Shown: positions 49,806 to 63,499 of the stretch, piece after piece
Layout: every line of letters starts with the position of its first letter
Position numbering within the stretch: position 1 is the first letter of the stretch
Assembly (NCBI RefSeq): GCF_022201045.2
Contig: NC_068562.1
Coordinates: 1,426,001 to 1,490,000, forward strand
Length of the DNA: 64,000 bases
Source of the DNA: Citrus sinensis
Taxonomy: Eukaryota; Streptophyta; Magnoliopsida; Sapindales; Rutaceae
Reading direction: 5' to 3'
Made by a program: the position numbers and the translations under genes
The notes under the pieces: model-generated
The model's input: the letters and a program-made list of their open reading frames with translations, nothing else
Databases searched by the model: none
What the model was told of the DNA's origin: nothing

Positions 49806-52800
49806 TCTAACACCTCTGCGGCTTTGTAACTACGCCGCACTGACTGGCTGAACCACTGTTTCTTTTTGAGTCTTGCACCTGCATAAGAAAATCTTCAAAA
49901 AGTCAGACCAACTTAATGATGCATATGCTTTTAATTCCATAAAAGAACTGGTACAGATTAGTTAAGATCAAAGCCACCAAACAGAGAAGACAGGGGATTC
50001 AGGTAAGGGGAAAAGAAGAATTTAACCATAAGGGACTTTAGACAGAAAAGCAAGTCAAAAAAGTACAGAGAAACAGATCACAATTGCATTGAACTGAAAA
50101 TGTTGAACAGATAAAATAAGGAACAAGATCAGCTCAGATAGATTCAAATGGAGCCAACACAGATTTTAAATGATCCAAGCTTCACAAATTTCCCAAGGAA
50201 GAAGCATGTATTTCTGACAATCAATGAGGTTTAAATTCAATCCCAAATACTAACCTATTACACTCTGAACGGGATGCATAATTATGATTGTTGCAATTTG
50301 AGCACATCCAGTCTCCATTACGCCATTGCTTCGCTCTGCCATGTGAAAACATGCTTACTTAGGATATCATCAGAAAAGAATTTGTGAAAACCCTTTTGTA
50401 ACAGAAATATCAAAAACAGAAAAGCCTCTATTATCACAATACAGTTACTGAACATATATATGTGAAATGTAAAATTCAACAGATACCTAAAGTCCCTATT
50501 ATTTTTCATCACATACATGCCGCCAAAAAACCATCATCTCTTGAAAATTTATTCAGCATGCCAAATTCAAATTGTATACAGAGGTAATAATTGTTAAATG
50601 CAACCCCAACAGTAAAATACCACTGTCAAATCAATAGATTTTACTTTCTTCATTTACAAATCGATTATCTGTTTTGACTACAAGAAGCTTCCAAAAAACA
50701 GACAAACTAAAAAGAAAAAAATGAAAAAGGAGAAACACCTGATCATTTTAATTAACAAAAGGTAAAAAAGAAAGCAATTTGGGCCCTGTTTGGTATTGTG
50801 GCTTAAGCTACAGCAATAAAGTATTTGATAAACACTTGCTGCAGTGATTGGAAGCTGAGTTGAATTTATCCCACACTCATATACCTACAATATCTTTACT
50901 AATTTTTATCAAAGCTATTATTTAAAAATTATACAACTACACACTATCAACTTTTATTCCATAACTATAGCTTTTTTTCCACATAACTTATGACTTTTAA
51001 GCCACAACACTTTAATACCAAATAAGGTCTTATTATCTTAAAAGAAAATGAATTTTTTTTAAAAAGAAAAATGAGATGCAAAATAATAATTTACCCTTTT
51101 CCAACAAGAGAAGGCACTGTTGGTTGGTATGGAAATTGCATAGATGCTTGCCAACTTGGAACCGCACCTGAGCTTACACCTGCGTATGGAGCATATGCTC
51201 CCATTTTCATGTCAACTGCAGATCCTAACACTTGCCCAACTCCTGGATACATCTTCTGCTGTCCATTTGTCTGCACATTCATCCATAAAAAGTGAACAGG
51301 GGAGAGGAGAGGTTGAAAGTTTTTAACCATGCTACATTGGTTAGTATAATCTAAAATGCCAAACCAGAAAATGGTTACTCACATATCCTGAATTCAATCT
51401 CTTGTTATCCCAGTCATGAACAAACTCCTCTGAAGCCAAACGCTTTGTTCCAAGTGTTGTATACCCTAAAGAGAATAACCATGAGAAAGTAAACATAAGA
51501 AATAGCAGATCACTCTAGATGGCCATCAGAATAAGAATACAAAGACGAAGAGAGCATGCATGGTGGTCATTATAAAGGAGATGAGTTTATGAATAATATC
51601 AGGTCAAGTATAAAACTAATAAAGGAAAATGGGATGGGGAAGAGAAAAGAAGAGAGGAATTCTAAATGCCATTAAACTTTAGCAGAAAAATTTGTGTAAT
51701 GCCAGACACATATATAATCTGTCACAGATACAAGTATCCGACTTCAGAATATAGGGGATCATGCTGAAAGCAGACTGCAAAGGCAAACAATGAACAATCA
51801 TATTAACTACATTTTCAGATCGTCCAAGTAAAAAGATGGTGTCAAAGAAGAAATCAGGAGCATTAAAAAATATTTTACTACAAAATGATAAAAAACTAAG
51901 CTACACAATAAATGAGAGGTGTTTTGCAATGTGCATATCTAAACCCATCTTGGTGATGTCACATGTCCTCAATAAGGCCTAACATCAATCAGAAAACATG
52001 CATCTTGGCAAATATCGGAAACATTAATTGACATATATCACCAATATTTTCTAACCCAAAAACACAGCTAATTTACATCCAAGGTGCAAAAACTAGAGAA
52101 GTATTTATTAGTTTGGCTAGGAAAGAGAGTGTACCTGGGGGTATAGAAGCATTGCATTTCTTGCACTGAATTGAAACAAATCAGGATCAAATACAGAATG
52201 TGATATGACAATTTTCTTGTCAACAGCACAAGAATAATTAAATAGGGCCAGTATTATCATACCTGTGCACGTGAAGAGTAGTTATGGAAACCACAGTTGC
52301 ATATCCAGTCACCATTGCGCCATTCTTTCATAACAGGAGGCGCTTGATTACTAGGGTTCTCATATGGAACTCCGGAACTATGGTTTCCAGCAAAAGGCCA
52401 AGAAGCAGCAGTGTTAACTCCAAACTTCTCATTCCCTCCCAATAACCAGCTGGAGCTCAAAGGAAGCTGTTGGACAGCACCATTGCTTCCTATACCAATG
52501 TTCATCTTTTGTTCCAGTCCTCCAGGGGCCCTATCAAAATAATGTGAATAAGTTGGTACAGAAGCTCCAGGCATTGCAATTGCTGGCATAGCTGCTATCT
52601 CCTTTGGTTGTCCGCACTTTTTGCACTTTTCTCTTGATGCATAATTGTTGTTAGTGCAACCTATTGATCCATTGCCACACAAACCCAACCCAAATGCAGC
52701 CACGAGGAAAGGAAGCCAATTATACGCACACCAACCAGCCCATCCCACACCAAATATACACATACAAAAAACATAAACAACTCAACCTAATTGATAGCAA

Positions 52801-53893
52801 GCTCCTGAAACTCGCTTGACAAAATAAAATAGAAATTAAAGAAGCAATTCATCTTGCCCAACACAATATAAGAATTGAAAAACAAAGAACTGCAAAAGCA
52901 TCAACATTTGGCATGTAAGTTCACAAAATAGCATATCAATAGCAAGCCTTCAAATCAAAAGTAGGTGATCTAGCACCTTGAAAATTAACAATGTTGAGTC
53001 TGAAACCACTTCATTTATCCATGCCAGACTAAGAATTCCTTAATCTATAGCATGTTTAGTATATGATTATGTATTGTAAAACCATTCTCCTATTCCTGTC
53101 GATGCTCATTTCGCATAAGGTTTTATGAAACAAACTAAGAATTAAATACCCAAGGCTATTCGTTAGCCTATAAAGCAAGCGTTCAGCTTGGAAAACAATA
53201 AAACCCTGTTGTTACTAAAGTGACAAAACTGTAAAAAGCAGAGGCAAATAATACTATCCTGTTCCAAAATGGTATAGCCAAACATACCCCAGACTCAAAT
53301 GTCCGATACAATGCAAATCTAAAATTAAAATTTCCTTTTCATTTTCTTTCTCACTTTGTCGAACAAAAAAGTGAAACTGATTACAGAGAACAAACACTAG
53401 AAGCAAGTGGACAATTTCAACTGATTTCAAGCTGCAATTCGTTGCGACATATTACCTAAACACGTGTTCTCTTTCAAGCTAAAATTGTCAGTATGTTACA
53501 AGCAAACCCAACGTTACCTATCATTCAGCTCTAAACACCTTGTTTATAAAACATGAAACTCTTCGCTACAACTCCTAAACCCTCAATCCCATCAACAACA
53601 TAGCAAAATGTATTCCACCCACAAATCAAAATCATTTCCGTAAACATTAAAAACTAGCAAATCCGGAACTAATAATCTGAATAAATATGGAAAGCGAGAG
53701 AGAGACAGAAAGTAAATAGATGGATACCGGAGCAAATCCAATCGCCAATCCGAGGGAGCCACTTCGAGTCAGCAGGGGTTTTGGTGTCGACCAAAAGACG
53801 GGGCTGTTTGCACCTGTTGCAAAAAGATCTAAACGCGTAGTTTCGATTCTTACACCCATTGCACTCCCAGTCTCCTTCTCTCCCTTCTCCCAT
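49806..53893 (-). CDS. Protein with four RanBP2-type zinc fingers, 7 exons
   Basis: Exons on the minus strand are 53893-53728, 52660-52263, 52165-52135, 51465-51383, 51270-51095, 50335-50255 and 49878-49806, giving 335 aa. Four RanBP2-type fingers are visible. Finger 1, residues 7-30: GDWECNGCKNRNYAFRSFCN (Cys 11, 14, 25, 28). Finger 2, 50-73: GDWICSGCTNNNYASREKC (Cys 54, 57, 68, 71), split by the first intron. Finger 3, 172-192: GDWICNCGFHNYSSRAQC, with only one residue between its first two Cys (176, 178). Finger 4, 292-313: GDWMCSNCNNHNYASRSEC. The linkers are Gly/Ser/Pro/Met-rich. Such fingers bind single-stranded RNA (ZRANB2 type) or ubiquitin; the NNxNYASR pattern suggests RNA. Several fingers are split by introns, one of which leaves an exon of only 31 nt. 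The gene runs head-to-tail behind ALKBH9, with the small plastid-type gene between them. Confidence 0.92.
50781..51029. mobile_element. Tourist-like MITE in an intron of the zinc-finger gene
   Basis: About 249 bp with imperfect inverted ends: GGGCCCTGTTTGGTATTGTG on the left and, inverted, GACCTTATTTGGTATTAAAG on the right, both leading to GTGGCTTAA. The GG-CC-TGTTTGGTA type terminus is usual for PIF/Harbinger (Tourist) MITEs, which duplicate TTA. TTA is present on the right, but the left flank reads TTT. It lies in the intron between 50336 and 51094. Confidence 0.65.
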
Positions 53894-55793
53894 TCGTCTT
53901 CTCCGTCAAAAGTCAAAAGAGCTCAGGCAGTCAATGCCCTGATCTTTATATTTATAGCTGCACGGTACAGGTGAAATTTAGAGACAATCAGGCCAAGAGC
54001 ATGAGGTGTGTTGTTGTTGTAATGTAGTTTTCGAGTTTCAGACAATTGAGTATTGACAACAATGGTGTCTCGATACCAGGGTCGCGGGATTTCAAGGGAG
54101 ATACGTTTACCGCGGATCATCGAACATCAATCACACTTCTACGACTACGATACATAATTTATACTCGAATTCATATGGGCTCCTTTAACAACTCCGGTCT
54201 CCCGCTTCAATCAACTTCAACCCAAACCTTTAATTATTTCTTCGGCCCAGATACCACCTTTCTGCTAAATACCCCGAAAAAGGTATGCCATCACTTTTTT
54301 ATGTCGGTCCAAAGCAACTAGCATTTCAATTAGAGTTATTTAATTTTTACCACTTAATTCATCGTGAAATAACAATTAGGTGTGACACGTATTGTACCAT
54401 TATATTTTACCAATAAAAAATGATAAAATATTATTTTTCCCGTTAGATGACCTATATAGATTATTAATTTTTTCCTTACTTTAATAGGAAAAATACACAT
54501 AAATGCTAATAAAACGTACAAATTTTCACCACTGTCTTGAAAGCCCAAAAATTTAAATAAAAGCTTATATTTACACAAAGAACCTGTAACATAAGGTGTC
54601 TGTAATGCATTTATTACAATAATTTTTCATCAAATTCAATATTAATTATTAATTATTGATAAAAATTAAAAAACAAATATAATTAACAAACAAACATGGA
54701 CACAAACACTTGCATGCTTATATGCACATACATACATACATACAATTATACAAACAATCACAGACATTTCAAGTATTGAATAATAAAATTTTATATTTAA
54801 TTGATAAAATACACATTTTTAATTTTTAATTTTGTCGATAATTAATAATTAAAACTAATTAAGTATTTAATTGAATAAAAATTATTTATTATAATTATTT
54901 ATATTTAATTCATAATTCATAATTTTTTCCTCAAATTGAGGGCAAAATTGGTAGGTTATATGTTGATTAACGGACAACTAATAAAAAAGTAGTAAAATAT
55001 AAGATTTTGTGCTTTTTAGTAGTAAAATGTTACGGTACAATATTTGTTTGCACTTAATTGTTATTTAACAATAACTTGAGTAGTAAAAGAAAAATTACCC
55101 TTCGAGTTAGAATATTTTCTATCATCCGACTGTATAAATAGATACAGGATGTGTATACTTCTTAGATTAAAGAATGAGAATGAGGAATTGCTACTATGTT
55201 TTTGTTTACTTCCAAAAAATCAATTGTGGACTGAGAATGAGAGTTATGGTTCCTAGTAAAATTAGAAATAAGGAATAAGACTTCTATTTTCAGGGGGATG
55301 TGTGAAAAAATGGGGGGATGAGAATGGGAAATAAATAGACATTTTTACCATTTAAGAAAATTAAATACCATTTAAATTTTAAATGTTAAATAATATATAT
55401 ATAATATTACGTCTAATGTTATAATAAACATGCATATACTTCCCTAAAGAATACTTAGTTATTTGTTTTAAGGGTATTATGATAACTTGTAACAAATTAT
55501 TCCAATTACAATACAAAATAAACAAATTATAAGAATACAATTCATTCTGATTTTGATTCATATAACTCAAGCAAACAATTTATTCTAATTCTCATTTCAC
55601 ATTCAATTCAAACTCATTTTTATTTCTGCCCATTCTGATTTATGAGAAATAAACGCACCAACAATAGAGAGTTAAATTCCCAAAGCAATAAACCTTATGT
55701 AAGTACATATATTACAAGTGTCCAATCACATCTATTTCTCATATATTGTGACTAGCATAAATTATTATAATTATGTTATGATTTATGGAATTA
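53894..55793. other. Intergenic region upstream of the zinc-finger gene
   Basis: The first about 250 bp should be promoter and 5' UTR. The rest is AT-rich. Around 55160-55660 there are GAATGAGAATGAGGAA and, inverted, TTCTAATTCTCATTTCAC-type words that could be arms of an old MITE, but I could not define its ends. No gene is supported. Confidence 0.5.
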
Positions 55794-56172
55794 GGCTCCG
55801 TTTGGTACAGCTTATTAAATAGAGCTTATAACAGTAGAGCTTATAGCAGTAGAGCTTATAGCAGTAGAGCTTATACCAATAGAGCTTTTGGACAAAAAGT
55901 CATTGGGTGTTTAGTTGTCAATAAAAAAAGTATTTTTGAACCATTAAACTGTGTGATATTTTTTATATTATATATTTTTAGAAAAGCTCTATAGCCTCTA
56001 CTCTCAAAAGCTCAAATTTTGGGCTTTTACTAGTAGAGGTAAATTAACTTATTTAAGATAAAAAAAACTCTATTAAAAAAATAACCAAACGCCATAAAAA
56101 ATTTTAAAAAGTACTTATACGATTAAATAAGCACTTATGCCTCTTAAATAAGCCATACCAAACAGGCATTTA
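55791..56172. mobile_element. Tourist-like MITE with internal 15-bp tandem repeat
   Basis: The element runs 55794-56169 (376 bp) with TTA duplicated on both sides. Its ends are GGCTCCGTTTGGTACAGCTT and, inverted, ATGCCTGTTTGGTATGGCTT, matching at most positions after the first few bases. Just inside the left end a 15-bp unit, AGAGCTTATAGCAGT, occurs four times with small changes (about 55828-55887). A second member of the family starts at 63868. Confidence 0.85.
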
Positions 56173-57480
56173 GTACGTTATTAATGTCAATTATTCAGGG
56201 GTAAACTTGGTAGACTCTTTTATTATGTGATTAAATGTTATATTAATAAAATATACAATTTTACACCAACACATGAGAAGTTTGTATACTCATCCAAGTA
56301 TTTAAATAACTATGGCACGATGAGAGTTACGGTTCACTTATTTTTAGATACTTGACCAAGGGTATAAAAAATCCTCTTCTCTTTCCTGATCTTGCTGGTG
56401 TGTGTGCATATTGTTGAAAGCTTAAAGCTATGAATGATTTGCAATGAATTTAAATAAGGCAGAGGCTGTGGAAGAGCTCAACAGTTAATGATCGGTCACG
56501 GCAAACCGGTAATGATCCCGAACTTGCCTCAAGTATATGTTAGAATAAAAGATCAAGATTCTCTCCTTATCTGATCATATCCTGAACAAATAACTCAATT
56601 GCTGATTGGTAGTTAATAAAAAATAAATAAAAGAAGTTAAATCTTACTCATACACTACTACTAAAAGATACATGACAGAATATCTTGAAAAGCTCAGAAG
56701 AGATCAGATCAGGAGAGAATCATTTTCCTATAATAAATATACAAAATCATGGGTTTAAGCCTAAAATAATTCAGCATCACAAACATGTGCAAGGGCCATT
56801 TAATTGTTCGTGGCCTGTAACATATATGTCCAACATTGTCAACTTTGATTCTTAATATAATTGCTCATGAATATTCAAAATCTCGCCGACATCATTAAAA
56901 TTAAAAGATAAAGTGATTCACCATTAACTAGTAGGTAATTCTTAATAAACTTAATTAAACTGACAATCCCCGTTTTCAACTTTCTTTTCACTAATATCCC
57001 GTTGTCCCCAGCGGTTAATTACATGGTAAGTCCATGGAAAGCAAGATTTTATACAAATTGAATTCATTACTTAAAAAAAAAAATTCATCAAATAATCCAA
57101 TTGGAAAATTAAAAATCAGCACAAACAATACTCTAATTTGAACAAAATTACTCTAATCCAATTTCAACGTAAACATGGTTTGAACCTTTAATTTTCAACT
57201 TAGATATTTGAATGTAAATATAAGTAAAAACAGAAAACTTCATGATAATTAATTATAATTTTTCTTTAAAATAAAATATCAATAATATTAGTGATCCCAA
57301 TTTATATCATTATGTGTTGTTTATATATATCATAACTATTAAATTATTATTATACGATTAATGGATGAATGTGTTAGATACAAATTAGGATCTTTAGCTT
57401 CAATCGGAATGTTTTGGTAACTTTGAAGATGGGCATTAAGTAAATTAAAAGTCTTATCTTAAATATTTATCTACTAATCA
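56173..57480. other. Intergenic, no supported feature
   Basis: AT-rich DNA with short reading frames only. The first exon (5' UTR) of the next gene probably starts near or after 57500. Confidence 0.55.
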
Positions 57481-58575
57481 AGAAAAGTAGAAAGCATGAA
57501 ATAAAAAACAGAAACACCAGCAGCTTTCTTTACCCCCTTTGTTTGGTTTCCTCACTTCTTCTTCATCGGGACGGCGTGCCGACACATTATCTGGTGTAGT
57601 CGAGCCCATCGAACTCATCTTCCCTCTTGAAATCAGAAGGTACCTTCGCGCGATCATCATCAATCCAAATCCTTCTTGTTATGTGCTTGATTGAACTCAA
57701 TTTTGTTCTCATTTGATGTACGTATGTTTACTATTTTCTGCTTTTTTTTTTTTTGGGCGAATCGTCAGCCTTAATTTTGTACATTTCTTTAGTCTAGGGT
57801 TTGTTTAATGATCATTCTACATTTCATCACAATTTAGTTAATTAAATTAGGGTTTTGGTAGTTCAGATCGTTGAATTGAGCTTTCAAGTGTGTAAACTTT
57901 TATTTATCTTGTAAATTAGTAGACTTTTGACATTGTTGTTAACGAGAAATCAAAATTTTGAATTTATTTTTTTCGTTTTCTTTTGATCTCATATAAGTGA
58001 TCATAATCGCAAGCCTTTGGATATCTCACGATACTGAAAATGTGTTCTATTTATCCAAATCCCATTTATTCAGCTGGTATTAGTGTATTTTTTCTGCTTA
58101 CATATCCATTTTTTAACTCGTAAGTGCAGCTTGGTTCTGATTTGTGGTTTTTAATGTTCAGTTATAGTGTGGCTGGAATCAAATAATGGAATATTTGAAG
58201 ACTAGAAATTGGAAGTTCTTACACTTTTTCCAGAGTTTCAATGATTATACCTTTTGATATTTAGGAATCTAGGTGGACAGTGCATAGAATACATAGATTG
58301 AAATGTTGGAAAAATGTTAAAGTATGGATTGAGATACAATCCTGATTTTATAATCTTATCATGCTTATCAACTTGGTGGAGTTAGCAAATATCAACTGCA
58401 TGTAGATTTCTTTGAATATACAATGGGTTAATTTTTGTGCAGGCGTTTCTCAAAATTGTTATGTATAATCATTTTATTACTGTTTGCAAAGATAATTGAG
58501 TATTGATTGGGGACAAATTTGTTAATTTAGTGTTTAGACCACTCATATATATGTTTGTATCATGTAGGATAGGGA

Positions 58576-60140
58576 ATGGCAGCCGAGGAAGATGTTGATT
58601 TGTCTAGTTTGAAGTCTCAGATAAGTGAAACTCATGAAATTTGGAAGCAAGAGATGGAACGAAGCCAATTCCAAGTGGATGTATTGCAGGAAAAGCTTAT
58701 GGAGGTAAAAACTTGTATAAAGGATTCTGAAGAAGATGCAAAGAAGGACCTAGAAGTTCTTTGGCGAAGAGTGAAAACTACAGCAACATTATTAACTTAC
58801 TTGAAATCAAAAGCTAGAATAATGTCTGTTCCTGACTTAGCCCATACATCATGTGGCATCAGACAGTTAGAAGGAGTTGGCCTTGTTGACAAGAATGGCA
58901 CACCTTTGTCTGGTTGGTCTAGGAATGTTGACCTGTCTTCATTTAATGGTCCCGACGAAGATACATGGATTGGAATTAGTAAGCAGCTAGGGTCTTCAGA
59001 TGAACAAGATGGAGCTTATATAGGTGAATTACTCAAATCTGTGCAGATGGTTACAGATGTAATGGAAGTTCTTGTTAAGAGGGTTATAATGGCAGAGTCT
59101 GAAACTGCTGTTGAGAAAGAGAAGGTAACTTTAGGGCAGGAAGAAATCAGAAAGAAGGCAAATCAAATTGAGAATATGTCTTTAAAGTTGGAGGAGATGG
59201 AGCGCTTTGCTTTAGGTACGAATGGTATTCTGAATGAAATGAGGCAGAGGGTTGAGGATTTGGTTGAAGAGACATCTAGACAGAGGCAGCGAGCTGCAGA
59301 AAATGAACAGGAGCTTTGTCGTGTGAAGCGGGATTTTGAATCTCTGAAAAACTATGTTAGCAGTCTTATCAGTGTGAGAGAAACACTTCTTTCATCAGAG
59401 AAGCAATTTCAAACAATTGAGAGGCTCTTTGAACGGTCAGTATGCGTTGAAATACTTGACTATACTTCATTTTATTGTTGAGTGTTTGTCAGTATTGTCA
59501 AGCATCATCTGTAGTAATGCTCCATTGATTTGACGACAGGCCATCAGCTGATCCTTTTTGCTAAGAAGAATCTTGCATGCTTTAATTCCCCTGGGAGTCC
59601 CCTCCCCACCTTGCCTTGGAAACACTATATAGACAAAGCTTTTTTGTATTTAACATGATAATAACTTAGTGCCGAACTTATGCTGAAACCATTGTGATTT
59701 GTCTGAAGGTGGCCTGGATGTTTCCCCCTTCTTTTATGAAACTCCTACATGCCCCATGTATTCTGACACTAGTAGGCCTCTTTGTTAACCTGAGTCTGAA
59801 CTCAGTCAATAGGCTTATGAGTCTAGCAGTTAATTTCTGCATACAGAGAATCCTCTTCTATGGAATTCCCTCTCGCTCTTTGGCCAGTGCTAGTTGACAT
59901 CTTTTTCTCATGTATCAACTGATTTTGTTCATATGGTATATTTATCTAATTATGTTGGGAAGCAGGCTAGTTGCTAAAACAACACAATTGGAGGGTGAGA
60001 AGATGCAGAAAGAGGCAGAAGTTCAGAAACTCATGGAAGAGAACGTGAGGTTAACCGCCCTTCTTGACAAGAAAGAGGCTCAACTTTTGGCCATGAATGA
60101 ACAATGCAAAGTGATGGCCCTGAATGCATCAAACATCTAA
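58576..60140 (+). CDS. Coiled-coil protein of unknown function, 2 coding exons
   Basis: Coding exons 58576-59435 and 59966-60140 give 344 aa. The ATG at 58576 follows an intron acceptor (CATGTAG|GATAGGGA), so a 5' UTR intron from about 57640 is likely, as is common in plant genes. The protein is dominated by charged heptad-type stretches at about residues 10-75 (MERSQFQVDVLQEKLMEVK), 150-290 (EEIRKKANQIENMSLKLEEM, VEETSRQRQRAAENEQEL) and the C-terminal 60 residues (KLMEENVRLTALLDKKEAQL). The middle part (70-140) is less helical, with SVPDLAHTSCGIRQLEGVGL. There is no signal peptide, membrane span or catalytic motif. It reads like a conserved plant coiled-coil protein of cytoskeletal or structural type. 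I do not recognise the exact family. Confidence 0.85.
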
Positions 60141-61508
60141 ATCTCACAGGCTTGTCTCATTCTGCTCCCTGCTGGCATGTATGCCAGGTTGCTGCCCAAT
60201 TGGCAATTGGCAATTGCAAGCTAACCACAGAAGCGGCAGGCTACTGAGCAATGCTGTTTGAAGATCTTGGATCTCGTCTTCAAAATGTTATTTATAAAGT
60301 GACCGGTCACTTGTTTTTACATGTTGCTACTGTTGGTTCGGAAAACTGAATCCGGAAAGTATAAAATCCAAAAAGTTGTGCCATTAGAATGAAAATTTGG
60401 TGTGTTAAAATCGAGATAGCTGTAATGTTTTATTTTCAGTCATGCATCTGTGATGTATATTTCTGAAATACCCGGGTTTCTGGCTTTCTGCAAACAATCA
60501 ACCCTCACTTCACTACCTCGACTGATCAAATTTCCTTATTTTTTTCCCCCGGTCTGAACATCTTTGTTAATTTTTTGTTATTTGTGTGTTTCTTATCTTA
60601 TCATACCAGTTTCTTATCTCGTTTAAACATTAATCTCAGGATTCAACAACGTCGAACGTGGGGATGACCAGTTCAAAACTAAAGGGGTCAACTCGAATTT
60701 AATGAAAAGCAAAGGTGTAGTATTGAATTTAACCAAACAATAGTAAGTAGTTTTACTATTATAACCTTCAAATATATATTTCAAGTAAGGGTGCGTTTGA
60801 AATTAAATTCAGGAAATTTAAAAGTGTTTTTAAAAAGGTAAATTTAATTTTAATGTTTAGCAAATTTCTTTGTAATCACTTTTAGTAAAATCCTTACATT
60901 ATATTAAAAAAAATATGGAACCTAACATTAGATTTAAAAAAGTATGGAGCATGTTTTAAAATTTAATTTTAAGAATAAATTTTATACTTAACACAATTTT
61001 ATATACATCCTTATATATATTATGAAAATCTCAAATTATCGTTGTTAATTAAAAAAATAAAATAATTAACTTTAAAGAAATTATTATTACTACTAATCAT
61101 ATTGAGATAAAAATAAAATAAACTAATAATATGAAATATTTACTTTAATAGTCAATGATTATATATACACAATAAAAAATATTATATATATATATATATA
61201 TATTTATAAATATATAAATAAATTTTATTTAATTTATAGTGCTTTAAAAAAATTTACTAAATTTTTTTATTAATTTTATTTATAATTAATTATTTTTATA
61301 ACACAACTAATAATTATTATTTTAAAAATTACAATAATTTAATTTAAGTTAAAAAAAAGAGTCAATAATACAAATTATTATACCCTAAATCCTTAAGTCC
61401 TAAACCCCAAATACCTCGTTGCCCTCGAAAAACAAAAATTTACAAAATATTCAAATGTGTCCGATTTCAGAATAGATTACAACAGGAAACAGCTGAGATT
61501 CTGAAAGA
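60141..61508. other. Intergenic region upstream of the YEATS gene
   Basis: The 3' UTR of the coiled-coil gene runs to about 60470. AT-rich DNA follows, including a (TA)n tract at about 61183-61205. The last stretch before 61509 is the YEATS gene's 5' region. No other feature is supported. Confidence 0.55.
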
Positions 61509-63291
61509 ATGGAAGGCGAAATCGAGCCGGTCGATTGTGCTTCTGCCTCAAAGCCACCTCGCCTCGAAATCCCCAAAGTTCCTGATGATAGCGAGAAGCC
61601 GGTACTCTGTAAACCCTAATTTTGAGCTCACTCTTACTTCTTTCTCACTGGAGGCTCTTGTTGTGTTGTCAGTTGGCGCTTCTTTAGTTATTTTGCACAT
61701 TAAAATTACACACACTAGTATTTAATTTTTCGAGTTTTGCATTTTAATTGCATATTAAGCTACTCTTTTTGACAGTTTGGCTTTTGTTTCTTATTTAGAT
61801 TGCGATCAAGAGACTTAAGGATGTGGAAATTTGTGTTCCAATAGTTTACGGAACAATGGCATTTCATCTTGGTCGAAAGGCTAGCGAGTATGTGTTTTCA
61901 TCACTTGCCGTTTTTATATTGTTAGTGTATATGAGTATAATTTCTGCTAGCTAACGTTTACTTTGTCGTTAGGTCTCAGTCGCATAGGTGGACTGTCTAT
62001 GTTCGTGGGGCAACAAATGAGGATATTGGGGTTGTAATTAAGCGTGTAGTGTTCCAATTGCATCCCAGTTTTAATAACCCTACAAGAGTCGTTGAATCAC
62101 CTCCATTTGAGTTACAAGAATGTGGGTGGGGGGAATTTGAAATTGCTATCTCGCTTTTCTTCCACAGTGACGTTTGTGACAAGCCGCTGGATTTGTGAGT
62201 AGTTTTTGCTTTGCGTTACTTTGTTGGTTTATCTGATAAGTTATGTTCTTTACTGATATATTGATTCGTTCTTTTCAGGTACCACCATCTGAAGCTATAT
62301 CCAGAAGCTGAATCTGGTCCGAAGTCAACCAAAAAGCCTGTTGTCATGGAATCCTATAATGAGATTGTTTTTCCTGAGCCTGCTGAGGGTTTCTTTGCTC
62401 GTGTGCTGAATCATCCTGCTGTTGTTGTGCCGCGGCTGCCTGCTGGATTTGTCCTGCCCACCCCAGGTAAAGCTTCTTGCCTTTTTCTTTTTGGGGTTTG
62501 GGTTGGGGTGGGGGGGGTTGCAAATTTTTGCTTGTTAAGAAATCCATGTGGTTATCATTAGTGTTTGAACTTCTGCAGTGCCAATTGATAGCGTGCATGA
62601 GAAGGGGAGAGGTGATACCAAGAATCATCCTCTCAGTCACTGGTTTATGAATTTCTCAGAGGCAGATGAACTTTTGAAAATTGCATCAGCTCGCCAGCAG
62701 GTTAGAATCTTTTTTTGTTGATTTGATTAGCTAATTAACTGGGTTAAATTGTTTAGAAGAGTTCGTGATACATATAGTTGTAGTTATATTACTAATTGCT
62801 ATCGAGTTTGCTATTTTGCTTACCAAGTAGTTTGGGAATAGTATCAACCATTACCTCTTACCACCATCTATGGCTACAGCCAATTCTTATAATGGCGATT
62901 AGTTGAAGGTGGTCATTATAACTTGTTTTCGTTCCATGTCTGACTGTCCTGTATCATCTGGGATACAAATTATAAGTTCTTCCACAACCTTTCACATGGT
63001 AATGAGTATGACTGTTTTAGAGAGGCCATTTCTAATTACATAAACCATTGGCCCCACTTTACTGATACTTTCTGGCACTTCTGCTTTTAATTACATGAAC
63101 TATTGGCTCCACCTTTGTGGTACTTTCTGGCACATCTGCTTTAGTTTTGGAAACCTGGAATTTTATTTTATCTGATTGCTTATGCAAATTGCTAGGTGCA
63201 AGCGCATATTATTAAGCTGAGAAGAGAACTGAATATGATGAACGGGCTGCCGCCACCACCAAATCCTGCATCTGGGCATGATTATGCATGA
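61509..63291 (+). CDS. YAF9A: YEATS-domain protein, YAF9/GAS41/TAF14b type, 6 exons
   Basis: A histone acyl-lysine reader shared by the NuA4 acetyltransferase and SWR1 remodelling complexes in the nucleus. Exons are 61509-61601, 61799-61887, 61973-62194, 62279-62466, 62579-62700 and 63196-63291, giving 269 aa, all in phase. The YEATS domain covers about residues 35-170: [17 protein letters not shown]-type strand, [51 protein letters not shown] and [14 protein letters not shown]. The C-terminal part has [20 protein letters not shown] and then a short coiled coil ([18 protein letters not shown]), which in this family docks to the complex. The protein ends in a Pro-rich tail. Length and domain order match Arabidopsis YAF9A (also called TAF14b/GAS41a). 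The paralogue (A or B) is inferred. Confidence 0.95.
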
Positions 63292-63499
63292 TCATGGTAG
63301 AATATGTTTGGGTTTTGTTAGCAAGTGTAAATTGTGGAAGATTGGTGATGTTAGGTGTAAACAAGTAGATTAATCCTAGTTCAAATGAGCTTTTTAGGTT
63401 TATCTTATTGTATTATAAATGTATATTTTCTGTAAGAGGCAAGTGACTCAAGTATAGCAGTGTAACAACAATGAATTATTGTGAAGTAGTTTGCTAACT

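Noticed and set aside
57478-57663. 61-codon minus-strand frame near the coiled-coil gene
   Set aside because: It overlaps the probable 5' UTR exon of the plus-strand gene and has no recognisable content.
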